Below are positions 33,250 through 42,164 of a stretch of 64,000 nt of DNA, piece by piece. Within the stretch, counting starts at the first letter, position 1, and each line of letters opens with the position of its first letter. The DNA is from Palsa-504 sp050011155 (GTDB lineage Bacteria; Actinomycetota; Actinomycetes; Streptosporangiales; Streptosporangiaceae), in assembly GCA_050011155.1 (NCBI GenBank), contig JBEKJP010000018.1, positions 8,840-72,839 of the forward strand. Direction: 5' to 3'. The notes below the pieces were generated by a model. It was not told where the DNA came from. It saw only the letters and a program-made list of their open reading frames with translations, and did no database searches. The translations under genes were made by a program, and so were the position numbers.

Positions 33250-34488
33250 ATGACGGAGACGCTTCCGGCGCAAAGTGAGGCCCACGGGGCAGGCGAAAGC
33301 GCCGGGACCGACGAAACCACAGATGCGATAGCGGACACCGAGGGCGTGGCGGTCGCTGAGACGCAAGCCGACCTGCGGCGGACCGGGATCAACCCGGACT
33401 TCTGGTACCCGGTCGCGGTGGCGGCCAAGGTACGGAAGGGCAAGACGTTCGCGGCTAAGTTCGCGGGGGAGCGGATCGCCCTGTACCGCGGCGAGAGCGG
33501 CGCGGTCTACGCCCTGGAGGACCGGTGCGCCCACCGCCAGGTGCCGCTGAGCATGGGCGTGGTGGAGGGCGACGTGCTGCGCTGCTGCTACCACGCCTGG
33601 GCCTACCGCGGCAACGGCCGCATCTCGCAGATCCCGTATCTGCCCAAGGGGGCCGGCCGGCCGCCGCGCGGCGTGCGCGCCTACCCGGTCAAAGAGGCCT
33701 ACGGGTTCGTGTTCGTCTTCCCGGGCGACCCGGCCAAGGCGGACACCACGCCCCTGCCCGACCTGCCGCAGTACAGCTCGCCCCGGCACAAGACGATGAG
33801 GTTCTCGCGCACCGTCGACTGCCACTACTCGTTCATGCACGAGAACCTTCTCGACATGAACCACCAGTTCCTGCACCGCGGCATCGTCGGCCGGATCCAG
33901 CCCAAGCTCCTCGGCTACACCAGCGACCCGACGTCGGTGGAGGCCAGGTACCTGTTCACCCACGGCGGCGGGAAGCGGAACCGCGGCGCGAACCTGCTCG
34001 CCGCCGACGGCATCACGGGCGGGAACAAGCCCGACGTGGTCACCATCTGCACCGGCTACCCGTACCAGACCCTCCAGCTCGTGCCCGAGGACGCCGAGCT
34101 CCCGGTGTTCTCGCTCTGGGTGGCCTACGTGCCCGAGGACGCCGAGCAGCGCACCAATCACGTCTACGGCCTGCTCATGATCGAGAAGCCGCCGATCCCC
34201 GGTGCCCTGAACCTGGCCTGGCCGCTTATCCGGCGCTTCACCGAGGGCGTGTTCGCCGAGGACCGGATGGCGGTCGAGGCCGAGCAGCGAGCCTGGGACG
34301 AACAGGGCGAGGACTGCAACCACGAGGTGTTCCCGCTGATCCTCGACGTGCGCGACGTGCTGCGCAGTAACGGCGTCCCGATCGGCCCGAGCCTGTGCGG
34401 CGGCCCCGCCCCGTGCGCCGGGGCGGCGTCGTGCGGCCGCACCGCGTCCTGCGCCACCACCGCGTCCCGTGGCCGCGCGACGCCCTGA
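33250..34488 (+). CDS. Rieske [2Fe-2S] aromatic-ring-hydroxylating oxygenase, large subunit
   Basis: A 412-residue iron-sulfur oxygenase. The Rieske cluster ligands are Cys93, His95, Cys112 and His115 (CAHRQVPLSMG, CCYHAW), and the mononuclear iron ligands lie in NLLDMNHQFLH (Asp202, His205, His209). ATG at 33250 follows GAGGGGGATGGA; a longer in-frame start at 33085 would read through the palindromic regulatory region. No reductase or ferredoxin gene is adjacent, so partners must come from elsewhere. The tail after residue 375 is unusually Cys-rich (SLCGGPAPCAGAASCGRTAS), outside the family pattern. Confidence 0.87.
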   Translation: MTETLPAQSEAHGAGESAGTDETTDAIADTEGVAVAETQADLRRTGINPDFWYPVAVAAKVRKGKTFAAKFAGERIALYRGESGAVYALEDRCAHRQVPLSMGVVEGDVLRCCYHAWAYRGNGRISQIPYLPKGAGRPPRGVRAYPVKEAYGFVFVFPGDPAKADTTPLPDLPQYSSPRHKTMRFSRTVDCHYSFMHENLLDMNHQFLHRGIVGRIQPKLLGYTSDPTSVEARYLFTHGGGKRNRGANLLAADGITGGNKPDVVTICTGYPYQTLQLVPEDAELPVFSLWVAYVPEDAEQRTNHVYGLLMIEKPPIPGALNLAWPLIRRFTEGVFAEDRMAVEAEQRAWDEQGEDCNHEVFPLILDVRDVLRSNGVPIGPSLCGGPAPCAGAASCGRTASCATTASRGRATP

Positions 34489-34494
34489 ACGGCG

Positions 34495-34529
34495 ACGGCC
34501 CCGCCCCGCGGTCTGCGGGGCGGGGCCGT
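34495..34529. terminator. Perfect 15-bp hairpin between convergent genes
   Basis: ACGGCCCCGCCCCGC pairs perfectly with GCGGGGCGGGGCCGT around a GGTCT loop. It sits between the Rieske gene and the convergent protease gene and can act for both strands. Confidence 0.85.
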
Positions 34530-34544
34530 GCGCGGGATACCTAG

Positions 34545-35342
34545 TTAATTACTGCGGTCCCATTTGGCGCTGAAGTTCTCGCCGCTGGTGAGGGACGAAA
34601 CGGTGTCCTTGTCCTGTCCGGAGTTGTTGACCATGGTGATCTCGGTGACGCCGCCGGCGTTGCCGAGGGCCGAGCCGTTGGCCAGGGAGCCGGTGATGCT
34701 GACCGTGTTGAAGTCGGCCAGCGGCAGGATGCCGCCGCTCGCGGTGCAGCACGGCGCCTCGACGATGACCTCGGCCGAAGACCGGGCCGCGTTGGCCAGG
34801 GTGCCGGTAGTGGTGTGGCTCCAGCCCTGCGTGGTGTCCGCGATGACCAGGTTGAAGTGGTTGCTGCCGGTGTAGGTCACCGAGGCGTTGAAGTGGTCAC
34901 CGGGACGCACTGTGTTGGAGTACGAGACCGAGGCGGCCGGATACATCTCGTACCAGGCGTAGTACTCCGCCCGGCTGCCCGAGCAGTCCACCTCGCTTCC
35001 GGTCTGCTCGACCGAATTGCTCGAATAGCCGTCGAGCCCGACCCAGAACGAGGAGTACTTGGCGCTCCCGCTGCAGGTGCCGGTGGGCTCGGTCCAGCTG
35101 GCCGAGACGCTGGTGTAGGTGCCGGTGGTGGCCGCGTAGCCGGACCAGTTGGTGCTCGTCGCCGTCGCGTGGCCGATCCCGTGCGCGCTCGCGTTGCCTG
35201 TCGCGCTCGAGGAGACCAGGTTAATCGGCCCGCCGGGTCTGAAACCCATGGTGCCGGTGGAGGCGGACGCGCTGCCCGTGGCTAGGGTCAGCCCGGCCAT
35301 GAGGGTCAGCATGGCCGTGAGGATGCCCCATCGTCGTAGCAT
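34545..35342 (-). CDS. Secreted G1 (eqolisin-like) glutamic peptidase
   Basis: A 265-residue secreted protein. A signal peptide ends near ATGSASA (residue 27). The mature part matches the eqolisin pattern of a beta-sandwich protease: NWSGYAATTGTYTSVSASWT, FWVGLDGYSSNSVEQTGSE with candidate catalytic Gln113, and AEVIVEAP with candidate Glu195. Enzymes of this family work at low pH. The gene is convergent with the Rieske gene and monocistronic. The catalytic pair assignment rests on motif position. Confidence 0.82.
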   Translation of the reverse strand: MLRRWGILTAMLTLMAGLTLATGSASASTGTMGFRPGGPINLVSSSATGNASAHGIGHATATSTNWSGYAATTGTYTSVSASWTEPTGTCSGSAKYSSFWVGLDGYSSNSVEQTGSEVDCSGSRAEYYAWYEMYPAASVSYSNTVRPGDHFNASVTYTGSNHFNLVIADTTQGWSHTTTGTLANAARSSAEVIVEAPCCTASGGILPLADFNTVSITGSLANGSALGNAGGVTEITMVNNSGQDKDTVSSLTSGENFSAKWDRSN

Positions 35343-35611
35343 TTAGGCTCCTTGCTTTCTCGGGCCGGCCCGACAGATAGGCAGGTCATGCCCGGTTGCT
35401 CGTCGGTCCGGCGGGGGTTCGCGCCATTCGGCTCCCGGTGAGAGTAACGCAGGATTACTACCCAGAAAATATCTGTAAGCAACATTTTGTGGTTTTGGCA
35501 GGATTTACCCGACTGACCCGCAAGATAGCGATCACAAAACCACACAGCCACGCGGGCCGCGCTGACGGGGCACCGGCCGGTCACCGACAGCGGAGATATC
35601 ATCACGAAATC

Positions 35612-37309
35612 GTGCATCTAAGCGCCCGGCTCAGGCCGAGCCTGGGGGCTGTCACCGGGCTCGGCCTCGGCCTGCTCGCGCTCGGGCCCGGATTGCGCCG
35701 CGGGTTCCTGCTCAGCTACGACATGGTGTTCGTGCCCCGTGAGCCGTTCACCTCGGCGATATTCGGGCTGTCAGGCGGAGCGCCGCGGGCCGTGCCGAGC
35801 GATTTCGTGGTCGCGGCGGCGTCCCGCCTGCTCCCGGCCGACATCGTGCAGAAGCTCGTGCTGCTGCTGATCTTCGTGCTGGCCTGCTCGGGCGCGGCCG
35901 CCCTCTTCGAGCGAGCACAGTTCGGGCACGGGCAACCGGACGGCGTGCCGGTGCTCGCCCGGCTAGCCGCCGCCGTGTTCTACGGCTGGAATCCCTACGT
36001 GGCCGAACGGCTCATCATCGGCCAGTGGGCCCTGCTGATCGGCTACGCCGGGCTGCCCTGGGTGCTGCGGGCCGGGCTGGCGCTGACCCACGACCAGGCC
36101 AAGCGTGATGTAGCCCGGCTGGTCGTGGCCCTGATCCCGGCGATCATCGGCGGCTTCGCCGCCATGGCCATCAGCGCGCTGGTGCTGGTTCCTGTCGTCC
36201 TGGCCGCCAGGAACGCCCGGGCCATCGCGGTGGCGCTGGCCGTGCTCGCGGCCGGCAGTCTGCCCTGGCTGATCCCGTCGCTGCTGCACACCGTGTACGC
36301 CGACCCGGGTGGCGTGGCCGCGTTCGCGTCGCGGGCCGACACCCCGTTCGGCACCGTCGGCAGCCTGGTCATGCTGGGCGGCATGTGGAACGCGGCCACC
36401 GTCCCCAAGGCCTACGGCGGACCTTGGTCCGCGATCTGGCTGGCCGTCGTGCTGGCCGCCCTGGCCGGCTACGTCATCATCGGATGCGCACGCCCGGGCC
36501 GAGGACAGGGCCGCTGGCCCGGGCTCGCCGCGGCCGCGCTGGTGTCCCTGCTGATCGCGTGCATCGGCGTGACCGCGCCGGGCCGGGCCCTGCTCCGCGA
36601 CGCGATCGGCTTCTGGCCCGGCTTCGCCATCGTGCGCGATGCCCAGCAGTTCATCGCGCCGCTCGCGCTAGCCGAGGCCATCGGATTCGGCCTCGCCGTG
36701 ACCTGGTGCACGCAGCCCAGGCCGTTCGGCGCCAAAGAAGGTAACGAACGGGCCGGCACCCCGCCCTCCTCCCCGGCCCCGTCCGACCTCCTCGGCCCCA
36801 CCCTGGGCGTGCTCGCGTTGCTCACCCCGCTGGTGCTGCTGCCCGGCCTGGCCTGGGGGGCGGCCGGGCGGCTGCGGCCGGCCTGGTACCCGGCTAGCTA
36901 CCTGGCCGCGGCGCGCGTGATCGACGCCAGCCCCGTCCCCGGCGCCGTGCTGCTGCTGCCCTGGGTCGCGGACCGGACCCCAGGGTGGAATCACGGCGAG
37001 ACGATGCTCGACGCCTGGCCCCGGCTGGTGTCGCGCCCGGTCATCTGGAACGACGGCACTGTCGTCGGAAACCAGGCCCTGGCTCCCGACGACCCGGCCG
37101 CCCGGCGCCTGGACCGTCTCGTCGGCTCGGCCGGCCCGATGACCGCGGCGCTGCGGGCGGCCGGCGTGCGGTTCGTCGTGGTGGACGGCGCCCCGCTCAG
37201 CTCGCCGGATCCGCAGGACGCGCGAGACACGCCGGCGGGCGCCCGGCTGCCCGGCGCCGTCCTGCTCTTCAACCGGCCTGAGCTGGTCGTTTATCAGATA
37301 CCGAGATAG
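35612..37309 (+). CDS. Polytopic membrane protein, GT-C-like, of envelope-glycan locus
   Basis: A 565-residue protein with about ten membrane helices and a soluble C-terminal part of roughly 130 residues. The loop FLLSYDMVFVPREPFTSAIF and the segment FYGWNPYVAERLIIGQWALL recall GT-C fold glycosyltransferases that use lipid-linked sugars. Downstream come DUF2613, GT2 and GT4 genes, which supports a role in building or exporting a cell-surface glycan. GTG at 35612 is chosen at the point where hydrophobic coding begins; there is no clear binding site, so the start is uncertain. No specific enzyme name is justified. Confidence 0.65.
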   Translation: MHLSARLRPSLGAVTGLGLGLLALGPGLRRGFLLSYDMVFVPREPFTSAIFGLSGGAPRAVPSDFVVAAASRLLPADIVQKLVLLLIFVLACSGAAALFERAQFGHGQPDGVPVLARLAAAVFYGWNPYVAERLIIGQWALLIGYAGLPWVLRAGLALTHDQAKRDVARLVVALIPAIIGGFAAMAISALVLVPVVLAARNARAIAVALAVLAAGSLPWLIPSLLHTVYADPGGVAAFASRADTPFGTVGSLVMLGGMWNAATVPKAYGGPWSAIWLAVVLAALAGYVIIGCARPGRGQGRWPGLAAAALVSLLIACIGVTAPGRALLRDAIGFWPGFAIVRDAQQFIAPLALAEAIGFGLAVTWCTQPRPFGAKEGNERAGTPPSSPAPSDLLGPTLGVLALLTPLVLLPGLAWGAAGRLRPAWYPASYLAAARVIDASPVPGAVLLLPWVADRTPGWNHGETMLDAWPRLVSRPVIWNDGTVVGNQALAPDDPAARRLDRLVGSAGPMTAALRAAGVRFVVVDGAPLSSPDPQDARDTPAGARLPGAVLLFNRPELVVYQIPR

Positions 37310-37410
37310 CTGGCGATGGCGTCACTCGTTACAGTTTGACCACGATGCTGGCTAGTTACCTGTCTGTACCGCTAGTGTCCGTGCCATCGAAAGCCCGGAG
37401 GGAGCGACCC

Positions 37411-37548
37411 GTGTCGCGTCTGATCATCGCCATCGTCGTCGGCATCGTGATCGCGGTCGGGGCGGTCGCCGTCGTGGAGAACGTGCTGTCCGGAGCGTCT
37501 AACGGCACGCCGAGCAGTTCCTCGATCTACCAGTACGGGCAGCGCTGA
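37411..37548 (+). CDS. DUF2613 family small membrane protein
   Basis: A 45-residue protein with one helix (LIIAIVVGIVIAVGAVAVVENVL) followed by a short Ser/Gly-rich tail, the known pattern of actinobacterial DUF2613. GTG at 37411 follows CGGAGGGAG. It lies between the polytopic protein and the GT2 gene (14 bases before it), as in other actinobacterial genomes where it accompanies glycosyltransferases. Its role is unknown. Confidence 0.78.
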   Translation: MSRLIIAIVVGIVIAVGAVAVVENVLSGASNGTPSSSSIYQYGQR

Positions 37549-37562
37549 CGCGCTGCGAGGCC

Positions 37563-38342
37563 GTGAGTCTCGAGATCGTCGTCCCGGCCCGTAACGAGGC
37601 TCTCCGGCTGCCCGGCGGACTGGCCGCGCTCTGCGCGAAGGCGGCGGCGCTGTCGTTGCCGGCGGCGATCGTGGTCGTGGACAGCGCCAGCACCGACGGC
37701 ACCTCCGACCTGGTCCGGCGCGGCCCCCGGCAGGCGGTGCCGGTCCGGCTGCTGCGCTGCGACCGTCCGGGCAAGGGTGTCGCCGTGCGCGCGGGCCTGC
37801 TGGCGACCCAGGCGCCGTTTGTCGGCTTCTGCGATGCCGACATGGCCACTGACCTGGACGCCCTGGACACGGTGGTCAGCCTGCTCACGACCGGGCACCA
37901 GGTGGTGATCGGCTCGCGGGCCCTCGAGGCCTCGGTCACCGAGGTCAGGTCGAGCGCGGTCCGGCGGGTCGGCGCCGCCGTGTTCCGCGGCATGGCGCGC
38001 CAGATCGTGCCGGACTCGACCGACACCCAGTGCGGGTTCAAGTTCTTCTCCGGGCCGCTGGCCCGGGTGGCCGCCCAGCCGCTGCGGACGGCCGGGTTCG
38101 CCTTCGACATCGAGTTGCTGGCGAACTGCCTGCGGATGGGCGCGACGCTGACCGAGATCCCGGTCCACTGGCGCGACATGGCGGGCTCGACGTTCTCGGT
38201 CCAGCGCCACTCCGCCGCCGCGTTCCGCGACGTCGCCGCGCTCTGGATACAGGCCCAGCGGCTACGGTCACGAGTGAGCGGGGAACTCAGCCAGGCACCG
38301 CCGGGCGACGTGCCGCTGTACGAGGTGCCGCGTACGACATGA
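37563..38342 (+). CDS. Family 2 glycosyltransferase, polyprenyl-phosphate sugar synthase-like
   Basis: A 259-residue GT-A enzyme: LEIVVPARNEALRLPGG, then VVVDSASTDGTSDLV, FCDADMATDLDAL for metal and nucleotide binding, and SRALEASV, with TQCGFKFFSG near the acceptor site. This is the pattern of dolichol- or polyprenyl-phosphate mannose/glucose synthases, which load a lipid carrier with a sugar. No membrane helices are present. The next gene begins within its stop (ATGA), so the two are translationally coupled. Confidence 0.85.
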   Translation: MSLEIVVPARNEALRLPGGLAALCAKAAALSLPAAIVVVDSASTDGTSDLVRRGPRQAVPVRLLRCDRPGKGVAVRAGLLATQAPFVGFCDADMATDLDALDTVVSLLTTGHQVVIGSRALEASVTEVRSSAVRRVGAAVFRGMARQIVPDSTDTQCGFKFFSGPLARVAAQPLRTAGFAFDIELLANCLRMGATLTEIPVHWRDMAGSTFSVQRHSAAAFRDVAALWIQAQRLRSRVSGELSQAPPGDVPLYEVPRTT

Positions 38343-41287
38343 GTACCAGCACGGTCAGCGATACCGGCCTGGGCCCCGTGAGCCGAACCGACCTGGGCGG
38401 GCTGCGCATCGCCATCGCCAACTGGCGCGATCCGTGGCACCCGCAGGCCGGCGGCGCGGAGCGCTACGCCTGGGAGATGGCCCGGGCGCTGACGCAGGCC
38501 CGGGCCCGGGTCACCTACCTCACCGCCCGGGCTCGCGGCCAGGCCAGGACCGAGGAACGCGACGGGGTCACGATCGTCAGGCGCGGCGGCCAGTTCGGCG
38601 TGTACCCCCGGATCTTGCTGTGGCTGGCGGCGCACCGCTGGTCGTTCGACGCGGTGCTCGACTGCCAGAACGGGATCCCGTTCTTCACCCCGCTGGTGCT
38701 GCGCCGCAAGGTGCCGGTGCTGTGCGTGATGCACCACGTGCACACGGCCCAGTTCGGGGTCCACTTCGGCCGGGGCATGGCCGGGATCGGCCGGCTTCTC
38801 GAGGGGCCGGTGGCGCGGTGGGTATACCGGCGGCAAGCCTGCGTGGCGGTCTCGCCGTCCACGGTGGCCGCCATGCGCGAGCGCCTGGGCTGGACCGGCG
38901 ATATCTACCTGATCCCGAACGGCACCGCCCGGCCGGTCACCGCCGCCGTCGGCCGGGCCAGCGCGAAGAACCTCGTCTGGGTGGGACGCCTGGTCGCGCA
39001 TAAGCGGGCGGGCCTGCTCATCGACGTGGCCGAACGGCTGCGGCGGCGCCCGCCGCCTGACCGGCCGTTCCTCGACGTGGTGGGCCAGGGCCCGGCCGCG
39101 TCGGAGTTCGCCGCCGAGGTGAGCGCGCACGGCGTCGGCGACCTGGTCCGGCTCCGCGGTTTCGTCGAAGAGCAGGCCAAGCAGGCGCTGGTGGCCGGGT
39201 CGCTGCTGCACCTGAACACCTCGCAGGGTGAGGGCTGGGGCCTGTGCGTGCTGGAAGCGGCGGCCCTGGGCGTGCCGACGGTGGCCTACGACGTGGCGGG
39301 CCTGCGCGACGCGGTGCGCGACGGGGAGACCGGCTGGCTGGTCAAGGACGGCGAGCAACTGGCCGACGTGGTGGACCAGGCCCTGGCCGAACTGAGCGAC
39401 CCGGCCCGGCGCCAGGCCGTCGCCGCCGCGTGCCGCCGGTGGGCGGCCCGGCTCGACTGGGGCCGCAGCACGGACCGGATGGCGGCGCTGATCCGCGCCG
39501 CGGTCGACGCGGGAACCCCGCGGGCCCGCCGTTCCGGGGCCTGGATCGTGGCCGGGCCGGACGGCGACATGCTGGCCGAGGGGCCGGTCCTTGACCGGCT
39601 GATCGCGGCGGGCGCCGCCGTGCGCAGGCCGGCCACGACGATGGAGAGGCTCACCGGAGCCAGCCAGCCGGACGCGCCGTTAAGAAGCGGGCACTCGTTA
39701 CCGAGATGTGCTACAACGGCTGGGCAATATACCTCAGCGTGTTCCATACTACTCCGAGGTAACTTTTCCGTAATCGTTGTCGTGAGTGCTGCTTTTTCGG
39801 GAGGAAAGATGCGCCGCAGCGGGTTGGTGCTTGCCGGACTTGGGGCCTTTCTCATCGTGTTCGCGGTGCTCGTGGCGAGCTGGGTCACCGGCCAGGTGAT
39901 CAAGTTTCCGCTCAACGAATACGCCAGCGTCACGCTGACCGACCCGAATGCCAGCTATTTCAGCGCGTCCAAGCTGACCGAGATGACCGGCGTGAACATG
40001 GAGGCCACGTACACGATCAAGGGCAACGCCGCGGCGGGTTCGTCCTCGACGGCGGTGTGGAACCAGTTCGTCTACGTCTACGACCAGACCAACAAGCTGC
40101 CCGTCCAGACCATCACGCGCACCTTCGCCTTCAACCGGCGCACCGCCGAGCTAGTCAACTGCTGCGGTTCGAACGTCAGCGGCGACTCCTCCGTCCAGCA
40201 GAGCGGTTACGTCGGCTACGTGCTCCCGATCGGCACCAAGAAGCAGACGTACGACGTTTTCGACACCAACCTGAAAAAGCCAGTGCCGTTCCGCTACACG
40301 GGCATCGGCGACGTCGACGGCACCCAGGCGTACATGTTCACCGAGAACGTCGCCCCGACCCAGAACGGCACCCAGACCGTGCCCGGCTCGGTGGTAAACC
40401 AGAGCGCCGCGTCGGTCACGCTGCCGCAGTACTACCAGACGCAGACCACCTACTGGATCGACCCGGTGACGGGCGCCCTGCTCAACGTGACCCAGAACGA
40501 GAAGCTGACCCTCAGGAACACCGACGGATCCCAGGCCCTGGTCCTGTTCAACGCCAACCTGGTCGCCACCCAGGCCAGCATCGACGGCCTCGTCGCGATC
40601 GACAACAGCCAGGTCAGCAAGGCTTCGCTGGTCGGCACGCTGCTGCCGCTGGCGACCGGCATCGTGGGCCTGCTCCTGCTGATCGTCGGCCTCGTCGTGG
40701 GCCGCAGGCCGCAGCCGGACGCCGCGCCCGCTCCCAGCCATCGCGAACCCGAACTCGACGCCGCCGAGTCCGAGGCCGCTACCAGCTCCCTGGTCCCCGG
40801 CCTGGACGACGAACCCCGCGCCGCCACCGTCGAGTCGCCCGCGGTCAGGGAAGCCGCCGTCCACGAGGAGGCCGCCCCGGCCGGCACCGCCGCTGCCGCG
40901 GGTGCCGCCGGTACCGAGGCCAAGGCGGAAGAGGCCAAGACCGCCGACGCCGAAGCGCAGGCCGCCGACGCCAAGGCCGAAACCGCCGAGGCCAAGGCCG
41001 AGGACAAGGCCGCCCAGGCCGACGCCGAGCCCGCCAGTCCCGCCGCCGCGCCCGAGGCCACCAAGTCCGAGGCCGCCGCGCCCGAGGCCGCCGCCGCGCC
41101 CGAGGCCGCCGCGCCCGCCGCCGACGCCCAGGCTGACGGCCAGGCCGCTGATGCCCCGGCCGAAGCGCCTACCGCCGAGATCCCGGCCGCGGACGCTGAC
41201 ACCGCCGAGTCCGAGGCCGCCACCGACGCCACCGCGGAGAACCCCAGCGCGGCGGGACGCCGCCGCCGGGGCGCCCACCGCCGCTAG
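38339..41287 (+). CDS. GT4 glycosyltransferase frame, running without stop into DUF3068
   Basis: Residues 1 to about 450 are a complete family-4 glycosyltransferase (GT-B): WRDPWHPQAGGAERYAWEMA, PNGTARPV, KNLVWVGRLVAHKRAGLLID and the donor-site motif NTSQGEGWGLCVLEAAALG. No stop codon ends it. The frame continues through an AT-rich 130-base stretch that looks like an ordinary spacer and enters the DUF3068 gene at ATG 39809 in the same frame, giving a possible 982-residue fusion. Either the stop was lost and a real fusion is made, or DUF3068 is mainly started internally from its own good binding site. The ATG at 38339 overlaps the GT2 stop. Confidence 0.8.
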   Translation: MSTSTVSDTGLGPVSRTDLGGLRIAIANWRDPWHPQAGGAERYAWEMARALTQARARVTYLTARARGQARTEERDGVTIVRRGGQFGVYPRILLWLAAHRWSFDAVLDCQNGIPFFTPLVLRRKVPVLCVMHHVHTAQFGVHFGRGMAGIGRLLEGPVARWVYRRQACVAVSPSTVAAMRERLGWTGDIYLIPNGTARPVTAAVGRASAKNLVWVGRLVAHKRAGLLIDVAERLRRRPPPDRPFLDVVGQGPAASEFAAEVSAHGVGDLVRLRGFVEEQAKQALVAGSLLHLNTSQGEGWGLCVLEAAALGVPTVAYDVAGLRDAVRDGETGWLVKDGEQLADVVDQALAELSDPARRQAVAAACRRWAARLDWGRSTDRMAALIRAAVDAGTPRARRSGAWIVAGPDGDMLAEGPVLDRLIAAGAAVRRPATTMERLTGASQPDAPLRSGHSLPRCATTAGQYTSACSILLRGNFSVIVVVSAAFSGGKMRRSGLVLAGLGAFLIVFAVLVASWVTGQVIKFPLNEYASVTLTDPNASYFSASKLTEMTGVNMEATYTIKGNAAAGSSSTAVWNQFVYVYDQTNKLPVQTITRTFAFNRRTAELVNCCGSNVSGDSSVQQSGYVGYVLPIGTKKQTYDVFDTNLKKPVPFRYTGIGDVDGTQAYMFTENVAPTQNGTQTVPGSVVNQSAASVTLPQYYQTQTTYWIDPVTGALLNVTQNEKLTLRNTDGSQALVLFNANLVATQASIDGLVAIDNSQVSKASLVGTLLPLATGIVGLLLLIVGLVVGRRPQPDAAPAPSHREPELDAAESEAATSSLVPGLDDEPRAATVESPAVREAAVHEEAAPAGTAAAAGAAGTEAKAEEAKTADAEAQAADAKAETAEAKAEDKAAQADAEPASPAAAPEATKSEAAAPEAAAAPEAAAPAADAQADGQAADAPAEAPTAEIPAADADTAESEAATDATAENPSAAGRRRRGAHRR
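39809..41287 (+). CDS. DUF3068 domain protein (porin-like family) with Ala/Glu tail
   Basis: A 492-residue protein beginning MRRSGLVLAGLGAFLIVFAV, the standard DUF3068 start, with GGGAGGAAAG directly before ATG 39809. A large outer domain follows (YASVTLTDPNASYFSAS, YWIDPVTGALLNVTQNE), then a second helix (LLPLATGIVGLLLLIVGLVV) and a 190-residue tail rich in Ala, Glu, Lys and Pro that ends RRRRGAHRR. DUF3068 proteins are actinobacterial envelope proteins; some are listed as PorA-family. It is in frame with the upstream GT4 gene and overlaps that reading frame completely. Confidence 0.8.
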   Translation: MRRSGLVLAGLGAFLIVFAVLVASWVTGQVIKFPLNEYASVTLTDPNASYFSASKLTEMTGVNMEATYTIKGNAAAGSSSTAVWNQFVYVYDQTNKLPVQTITRTFAFNRRTAELVNCCGSNVSGDSSVQQSGYVGYVLPIGTKKQTYDVFDTNLKKPVPFRYTGIGDVDGTQAYMFTENVAPTQNGTQTVPGSVVNQSAASVTLPQYYQTQTTYWIDPVTGALLNVTQNEKLTLRNTDGSQALVLFNANLVATQASIDGLVAIDNSQVSKASLVGTLLPLATGIVGLLLLIVGLVVGRRPQPDAAPAPSHREPELDAAESEAATSSLVPGLDDEPRAATVESPAVREAAVHEEAAPAGTAAAAGAAGTEAKAEEAKTADAEAQAADAKAETAEAKAEDKAAQADAEPASPAAAPEATKSEAAAPEAAAAPEAAAPAADAQADGQAADAPAEAPTAEIPAADADTAESEAATDATAENPSAAGRRRRGAHRR

Positions 41288-41303
41288 AGCGCGCGCAACC
41301 CGA

Positions 41304-41347
41304 GAATGCGGATCTCTGATGAATCTACCCATCAGAGATCCGCATTC
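41304..41347 (+). terminator. Strong hairpin terminator after DUF3068 gene
   Basis: Perfect 18-bp stem: GAATGCGGATCTCTGATG with CATCAGAGATCCGCATTC, loop AATCTACC. It starts 16 bases after the stop at 41287 and closes the envelope-glycan operon. Confidence 0.9.
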
Positions 41348-41360
41348 TTCGGTTCTTCCA

Positions 41361-41392
41361 CCGGAAGACCGGAAGACCGGAAGACCGGAAGG
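41361..41392 (+). repeat. Tandem repeat, 8-base unit (CCGGAAGA) x4
   Basis: Four head-to-tail copies, the last ending GG, between the terminator and the convergent methyltransferase gene. Confidence 0.9.
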
Positions 41393-41423
41393 TCTGCGCC
41401 CAATGCGGTCAGCGTCGCAGCCG

Positions 41424-42164
41424 TCAGCCTTCGCGCCGCAGGACCAGCAGCAGGTTCCAGGTCAGGAACTCCCGCAGCACGGGCAGCCGGACCAGGGGCC
41501 GGGTCCAGCTCGGCAGGTAGCGCGGCACCGCGTCGACCACGACCGCCGAAGGGGCCGAACGGGCCCAGCTGAGCGCCTCGGCCACGGACACCGCGTGGAG
41601 GCTGGTGCCGAACCGGTTCTTCGGCGCGTGGCCGTGTACCCGCTGATAACGGGCCGCCGCGCGGTCACCGCCCAGGTAGTGCCAGGGTGACGTCTCGTGG
41701 CCACCGTAGGGCGACAGCCAGTTGGTGAACGTGACGAAGACGATGCCGCCCGGCCTGGTCACCCGCACCATCTCGGCTAGCATCGCGGGCCAGGCCTTGA
41801 CGTGCTCGAGCACGTTGGAGGAGAAGCAGACGTCCACCGAGCCCGACGCCAGCGGCATGCTCGTCGCGCTGGCCACGATGCTGCCGTGCTCCGGCGGCCC
41901 GAGCATGGCCATCTCACCGCTGTCGGCGTCGATGCAGAACGACCGGGCCCCCATCCGGTTCAGCTCCCTGACGAAGAAGCCCGGGCCGCCGCCCACGTCG
42001 ATGACGATCCGCCCGTCCAGGTCCGCGTACTGGCTGAGCTGGTGGATGGTGTCTCGGGCGAGCGCGGTGTAATAGGCCTCCGGGGCGCTCTGCTCGGTGC
42101 GGAACGCCCGGAACAGCTGAGCCGAACGCGCCAGATCCGCACGAAATGCCTTGCTTTCGCTCAT
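41424..42164 (-). CDS. Class I SAM-dependent methyltransferase
   Basis: A 246-residue methyltransferase. Motif I is IVIDVGGGPGFFVRELNRMG, the acidic end of strand 2 is FCIDADSG, and VDVCFSSNVLEHVKAW followed by RPGGIVFVTFTNW form the usual post-I motifs of the UbiE/COQ5-like group. ATG at 42164 gives the standard N-terminus; a longer in-frame extension to 42215 is possible. It is convergent with the envelope-glycan operon, and such methyltransferases often modify lipid or glycan products, but the substrate is unknown. Confidence 0.82.
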   Translation of the reverse strand: MSESKAFRADLARSAQLFRAFRTEQSAPEAYYTALARDTIHQLSQYADLDGRIVIDVGGGPGFFVRELNRMGARSFCIDADSGEMAMLGPPEHGSIVASATSMPLASGSVDVCFSSNVLEHVKAWPAMLAEMVRVTRPGGIVFVTFTNWLSPYGGHETSPWHYLGGDRAAARYQRVHGHAPKNRFGTSLHAVSVAEALSWARSAPSAVVVDAVPRYLPSWTRPLVRLPVLREFLTWNLLLVLRREG

